The position numbers and the translations under genes were made by a program. Source: an uncultured beta proteobacterium (GTDB lineage: Bacteria; Pseudomonadota; Gammaproteobacteria; Burkholderiales; Burkholderiaceae_B). Taken from it: DNA of 10,422 nt. The stretch is taken from the NCBI GenBank assembly GCA_903929925.1, contig CAIYWO010000453.1:1-10422 (forward strand), given 5' to 3'. Under the pieces are notes generated by a model. It ran no database searches. It saw only the letters and a list, made by a program, of their open reading frames with translations, and was not told the origin of the DNA. Positions 7,800 to 10,422 of this stretch are shown one piece after another; position 1 is the stretch's first letter; each line of letters opens with the position of its first letter.

Positions 7800-8342
7800 C
7801 TATTTTGATATCGAAGCTGTGATGGCCCGAAACTCAACCGAAAAGTCATCGGTTAACGGAAGTACGGAAAGTTGACTTTCGCAATAGACTAAAAACCTGT
7901 TTGCCGTCGCATACAAATTACTCGTCAACGAATGCAAGGCATTAAAGTGTTCTGCCACAACCGCATAGTTAGTCTGATAATCATGAGCTGCCAGATTTCT
8001 CGCAGTCCTTGCGATTTGCCACTCCTCGATCGAGGAGATGACTTTAAACTTTTCAAAGATTGCCAACACCTTAATAAAACTGTCAGCCTGTTCCCCTGAT
8101 AAGATAAGGCTGTGCCGCATTGCCGCGCCCAACGAATCTTGCAACTTTGAGAAGCGCTCATTGACAGCAGCAAGTGCCTCAAATAACTCATTATCTTTTT
8201 TTCGAGACTTAAGGATCTGCTCAGTCAGTGGCCAAGGGGTGTTTTGCGACGCTGCATCTAAAAAATATACGCATCGCTGAATCGCCTCTAATAAGCCAGC
8301 CAAATAATTGCGTTCAGCACTCAGGGCAGCGTCAAAAGTCAT
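7800..8342 (-). CDS. hepT: HepT-like HEPN toxin (putative RNase) of a MntA-HepT pair
   Basis: A 180-residue, mostly helical protein. The key motif is RNLAAHDY, with Arg115, Asn116, His120 and Tyr122. This is the R-x4-H-x-Y signature of HepT (DUF86-type HEPN) toxins, in which Arg and His form the RNase site and the Tyr is the residue AMPylated by the partner antitoxin. The partner MNT gene lies directly upstream and overlaps by four bases (ATGA, 8342-8339), so translation is probably coupled. A longer open frame begins with TTG at 8381, but that would overlap the partner by over 40 bp and adds 13 unlikely residues. The protein is longer than common HepT proteins (about 110-150 residues), with an extra C-terminal stretch after the motif. 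Samples here are about 45% GC against about 60% in neighbours, which suggests acquisition. It could instead be a non-toxic nucleotidyltransferase-binding HEPN protein. Confidence 0.72.
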   Translation of the reverse strand: MTFDAALSAERNYLAGLLEAIQRCVYFLDAASQNTPWPLTEQILKSRKKDNELFEALAAVNERFSKLQDSLGAAMRHSLILSGEQADSFIKVLAIFEKFKVISSIEEWQIARTARNLAAHDYQTNYAVVAEHFNALHSLTSNLYATANRFLVYCESQLSVLPLTDDFSVEFRAITASISK

Positions 8343-8656
8343 AACTGCAGGTGTATTGGCAACTGGTTTAGGCAAAAGCAATTAGCCTTGGCTATCGCAA
8401 CGAACGGATTATTGTTCTCGTCTATATCCGCTGAGGTAACGTCTACCGGTAAATCTAATTTTTGTTCAAGAAGTAGCTTGATTTTCGCCCGCTTCAATAA
8501 GCCAATTGCTGGCGTAGATTCGACGAGCAAATCAACGTCTCCGCCCTTGCGACTATCATCCAATCTCGAACCAAAGAGCGAAACGCGTGCGGAGCCACCC
8601 ACGACAGATGAGGTCGTGTTCACAATAATTTCTAACTGCTTAGGGCTTAGTCGCAT
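8339..8656 (-). CDS. mntA: MntA-like minimal nucleotidyltransferase antitoxin
   Basis: A 105-residue protein with the minimal nucleotidyltransferase (MNT) fold signature. FGSRLDD starts the motif (Gly29, Ser30), and GGDVDLLV holds Asp40 and Asp42, giving G-S-x9-D-x-D. Asp72 in LPVDVTSAD is a good candidate for the third metal ligand. In characterised MntA-HepT pairs such proteins use ATP to AMPylate the HepT tyrosine and so silence the RNase. Here the partner overlaps by ATGA, and the catalytic residues look intact. The ATG at 8656 has no strong Shine-Dalgarno sequence. A second ATG five bases upstream is out of frame. The gene follows a Bug receptor gene by 66 bp and precedes the HEPN gene. 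A hand count of 8401-8520 gives 42% GC, lower than the catabolic genes. It could also be a general MNT-HEPN pair not acting as a toxin-antitoxin system. Confidence 0.75.
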   Translation of the reverse strand: MRLSPKQLEIIVNTTSSVVGGSARVSLFGSRLDDSRKGGDVDLLVESTPAIGLLKRAKIKLLLEQKLDLPVDVTSADIDENNNPFVAIAKANCFCLNQLPIHLQL

Positions 8657-8722
8657 CGCATAATCTTTGATAAACCAATGCCATTATTTTACCCTCTGGT
8701 TTAAGGAATAAAACAAAAACAT
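8657..8722. other. AT-rich gap upstream of mntA-like gene
   Basis: A 66-bp spacer between a Bug receptor stop and the nucleotidyltransferase start, both on the - strand. It is AT-rich, and on the - strand it contains TTGTTT and TAAAAT separated by 19 bp, a poor match to a sigma-70 promoter. No convincing terminator hairpin is seen. The toxin-antitoxin pair may have its own promoter here, but this is weakly supported. Confidence 0.3.
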
Positions 8723-9712
8723 TTAGTCTGTCCGAGGAATACGTTCGGCCACCTTGGCCCACTTTTTGGAATCGGCAGAAATGAGTGCGCCAAGCTCAGC
8801 CGGACTGGAAGGTGTGACATCCATCCCGGCCGTTGCCATGCGCGTCTTAAACGCATCCGTTGCGAGAACCTTCGCCACTTCAACATTGAGCTTGTTGACC
8901 ACCGCCTCTGGGGTGCCGGCCGGTGCCAACAAGGCAAACCAAGACGCAACGTTGAACTGTCCAAGTCCCGCTTGTGCAAAGGTTGGCACAGAAGGTAGCG
9001 CTGCGTTGGGTTGGGCTGAAGGCACGCCCACCCCGGTCACTTTGCCGTCACGCACGAATGGTGCTGCGACTGCAATTGAAATAACTGCGGCAGGCGTGCT
9101 GCCGCCAATCACGTCGATGATAAATTTTCCGCTACCGGAACCACCGTAAGGAACGTGCACCCAATCGAGCCCACCCTCGAGCCGCAATTGCTCTCCTAAC
9201 ATGTGTGCAGTGCTACCCATGCCAGGTGATGCATAAGACAGCTTTCCTGGATTGGCTTTTGAGTAAGCAACTAGCTCCTTCATGTTCTTGGCTGGAATAG
9301 ATGGATTCACCACAACGACAAATGCAACGTCTGTCAACTTAGAGATCGGCGCAAAGTCTTTGCCTGCATTGAAGGCGACGTTCTTCTGAATGAAGGGCGC
9401 AATCGTAAGTGTCCCGTCAAACCCTAACAGCAACGTGTGGCCATCCGGCTTCGCGCGCGCCACTTCGGTCGTACCGATCACGCCGGTCGCACCAGCTTTG
9501 TTCTCAACTTGAACGGGCTGCCCCAGACCTTTGGACAAGCCCTCGGCCAGCACCCGAGCCAGCATATCGGCAGATCCACCCGGTGCAAACGGCACGATCA
9601 GCTTTACAGGACGCGTGGGATACACCTCAGTTTGCGCCAGAGCCACGCTAGCACTTAGGCTCAAGGCCAACACTTGAAAGGCAATGAGAGCACGTCGGAT
9701 TAGGCAAATCAT
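8723..9712 (-). CDS. Bug/TctC-family periplasmic solute receptor
   Basis: A 329-residue TTT-type receptor. The N-terminus MICLIRRALIAFQVLALSLS continues to VALA/QTEV, a standard Sec signal peptide with cleavage after about residue 26. The mature protein begins with YPTRPVKLIVPFAPGGSADM (31-50), whose GGSAD loop is the ligand-binding signature. KPDGHTLLL, YASPGMGSTAH, VHVPYGG and LPSVPT follow in family order. HVPYGGSG replaces the usual HVPYKG, and SADM replaces GTDI, so its ligand may differ from that of the other receptors here. The open frame extends to a TTG at 9796, but that would add 28 charged residues in front of a complete signal peptide. The ATG at 9712, with GAGAA 7 nt upstream, is therefore chosen. 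It is the first gene of the - strand run and is divergent from another Bug receptor gene. Confidence 0.94.
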   Translation of the reverse strand: MICLIRRALIAFQVLALSLSASVALAQTEVYPTRPVKLIVPFAPGGSADMLARVLAEGLSKGLGQPVQVENKAGATGVIGTTEVARAKPDGHTLLLGFDGTLTIAPFIQKNVAFNAGKDFAPISKLTDVAFVVVVNPSIPAKNMKELVAYSKANPGKLSYASPGMGSTAHMLGEQLRLEGGLDWVHVPYGGSGSGKFIIDVIGGSTPAAVISIAVAAPFVRDGKVTGVGVPSAQPNAALPSVPTFAQAGLGQFNVASWFALLAPAGTPEAVVNKLNVEVAKVLATDAFKTRMATAGMDVTPSSPAELGALISADSKKWAKVAERIPRTD

Positions 9713-9768
9713 GTTGGTTCTCGCTTGAGGTTTGATCCTCGAAGTATTGCCTCTGTGCGCACCGGCAC

Positions 9769-9796
9769 GTGATAGGGGAATCCCTATGACGATCAA
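9769..9796 (-). promoter_or_regulatory. Candidate sigma-70 promoter for the - strand operon
   Basis: TTGATC (-35, 9796-9791) and TATCAC (-10, 9774-9769) are separated by 16 bp. Each matches four of six consensus positions. Transcription would begin near 9762 and give a leader of about 50 nt before the receptor ATG at 9712. The inverted repeat at 9772-9787 covers the spacer and -10 box, as expected for a regulated promoter. Confidence 0.42.
9772..9787. promoter_or_regulatory. Inverted repeat, possible operator
   Basis: ATAGGG-GAAT-CCCTAT is a perfect 6-bp inverted repeat with a 4-bp centre. It overlaps the candidate - strand promoter and has no T-run after it on either strand, so a protein-binding site fits better than a terminator. 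The ATA...TAT ends are loosely like LysR-family boxes. No regulator gene is in the window. Confidence 0.45.
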
Positions 9797-9855
9797 TCTT
9801 AATAAGAGTCACTCCGTCATGGTCCGTTTGTTGAACATGAAGTATAAAAACAAAC

Positions 9856-9861
9856 AGGAGG
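9856..9861 (+). promoter_or_regulatory. Strong ribosome-binding site AGGAGG
   Basis: A perfect AGGAGG core, 4 nt before the ATG at 9866. It fixes the start of the right-edge receptor gene and is the strongest Shine-Dalgarno sequence in the window. Confidence 0.8.
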
Positions 9862-9865
9862 CAAT

Positions 9866-10422
9866 ATGAATATAAACAAAACGTTACGCGCACTGCTATT
9901 TGCATCTTTCTCCATGACTGCTGCGTCAAGCACCTACGCGCAAACCTTAGACAACTACCCAACACGCCCAGTCACCATCGTTGTACCCTTTCCTCCTGGT
10001 GGTGGCACTGATGTAGGCGCACGCTTGGTTGCTCAGAAGCTTTCACTTAAGTGGGGACAGCCGGTGATTGTTGAGAACCGGGGTGGTGCAGCCGGCCGTC
10101 TAGGTGCCGATTTGGTTGCCAAGGCTAAGCCTGACGGCTACACGTTGCTCGTCGGTAACGTCGGCACGCAATCTGTGAACCCAGCGCTCTACAAAAAGAT
10201 GCCGTATGACGCTGATAAGGCCTTCGCTCCGATCGGCATGATTGCCGAATTGCCTTTGGTTATGCTGGTCACACCCTCCCTGCCTTGGCAGAACGTTAAA
10301 GACGTTGTCGAAGCGGCTAAAAAAGAGCCGGGCAAAATTACAGTTGCGAGCTCTGGCGCTGGCGGGGCACCGCATTTGGCCGGTGAGATTTTTCAACAGG
10401 CTTCTGGTACAAAAATGCTACA
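9866..10422 (+). CDS. Bug/TctC-family periplasmic solute receptor, 3' end missing
   Basis: The first 185 codons of a TTT-type receptor that runs off the right edge. Translation from the ATG at 9866 begins MNINKTLRALLFASFSMTAA and continues to STYA/QTLDN, a Sec signal peptide with cleavage after about residue 25. YPTRPVTIVVPFPPGGGTDV (31-50) is the canonical ligand-loop segment. VIVENRGGAAG, AKPDGYTLLVG and GKITVASSGAGGAPHLAGEI follow in family order, with no stop before the end. Its PFPPGGGTD loop is the most canonical of those seen here. It differs from the - strand receptor with which it shares the intergenic region, so they are diverged paralogues rather than a recent duplication. Partner genes would lie to the right. 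Ligand unknown. Confidence 0.93.
   Translation, partial: MNINKTLRALLFASFSMTAASSTYAQTLDNYPTRPVTIVVPFPPGGGTDVGARLVAQKLSLKWGQPVIVENRGGAAGRLGADLVAKAKPDGYTLLVGNVGTQSVNPALYKKMPYDADKAFAPIGMIAELPLVMLVTPSLPWQNVKDVVEAAKKEPGKITVASSGAGGAPHLAGEIFQQASGTKML

Larger units (their letters stand above)
9713..9865. promoter_or_regulatory. Divergent regulatory region between two Bug receptor genes
   Basis: A 153-bp region between genes transcribed away from each other. It must hold the promoters of the + strand receptor at 9866 and probably of the whole - strand run. Visible elements are a - strand candidate promoter, an inverted repeat over it, a CACGTG palindrome (9766-9771) and a small GAGG/CCTC stem (9727-9740) in the presumed - strand leader. 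On the + strand the only TATAAA (9843-9848) is so close to the Shine-Dalgarno sequence that it is unlikely to be the -10 box; I found no good + strand promoter. Confidence 0.6.

Noticed and set aside
8343..8381. TTG-started extension of the HepT-like gene
   Set aside because: It would add 13 residues and overlap the partner gene by over 40 bp. The ATG at 8342 gives a classic ATGA coupling and a normal N-terminus.
8754..9149. 131-codon + strand open frame inside the - strand Bug receptor gene
   Set aside because: It is antisense to a clear receptor gene, has low-complexity composition, and has no ribosome-binding site or family motif that I recognise.
9772..9787. Inverted repeat read as a terminator
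   Set aside because: The stem is only 6 bp, no T-run follows on either strand, and it lies upstream of both divergent genes. An operator is more likely.
9713..9796. TTG-started extension of the Bug receptor gene
   Set aside because: It would place 28 charged residues before a complete Sec signal peptide and would cover the candidate promoter.
1..10422. CRISPR arrays, tRNA or rRNA genes, insertion sequences
   Set aside because: I saw no regularly spaced repeats, no tRNA-like cloverleaf, no transposase or integrase motifs, and nearly all DNA is occupied by the protein genes listed.

Overview
This window looks like part of a betaproteobacterial chromosome, most likely Burkholderiales and possibly Alcaligenaceae. 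The main reason is four separate Bug/TctC-type periplasmic solute receptors in 10.4 kb, an expansion typical of Bordetella, Achromobacter and relatives. The taxon is inferred from gene content only. Base composition is moderate: hand-counted samples of the catabolic genes gave about 47-63% GC.

Layout. Positions 1-2787 (+ strand) hold a Bug receptor cut by the left edge, a small cupin protein, and a large thiamine-diphosphate (ThDP) enzyme of the acetolactate synthase type, in one tight run. This run converges with a - strand run separated from it by only 10 bp. Read in its own direction, from about 9712 down to 2798, the - strand run encodes a Bug receptor, a MntA-like nucleotidyltransferase, a HepT-like HEPN protein, a type III (CaiB/BaiF) CoA-transferase, a second Bug receptor with a twin-arginine-like signal, an SDR oxidoreductase and an FAD-dependent 3-ketosteroid-dehydrogenase-like flavoprotein. 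A 153-bp divergent intergenic region (9713-9865) carries an inverted repeat inside a candidate promoter. A fourth Bug receptor (+ strand, 9866 onward) runs off the right edge.

How the genes may work together (inference): the receptors would capture small carboxylates in the periplasm. The CoA-transferase would activate a carboxylate, the flavoprotein would introduce a double bond next to a carbonyl, the SDR would interconvert an alcohol and a ketone, and the ThDP enzyme would make or break a C-C bond. No hydratase, thiolase, regulator or TctA/TctB membrane subunit lies in the window, so the substrate cannot be named.

The most distinctive feature is the MntA-HepT type toxin-antitoxin pair. 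It lies in the same orientation inside the catabolic gene run, overlaps by ATGA, and is clearly AT-richer than its neighbours. Three genes (HepT-like and both - strand Bug receptors) have longer open frames starting at TTG. Internal ATG starts are better supported and are used here.
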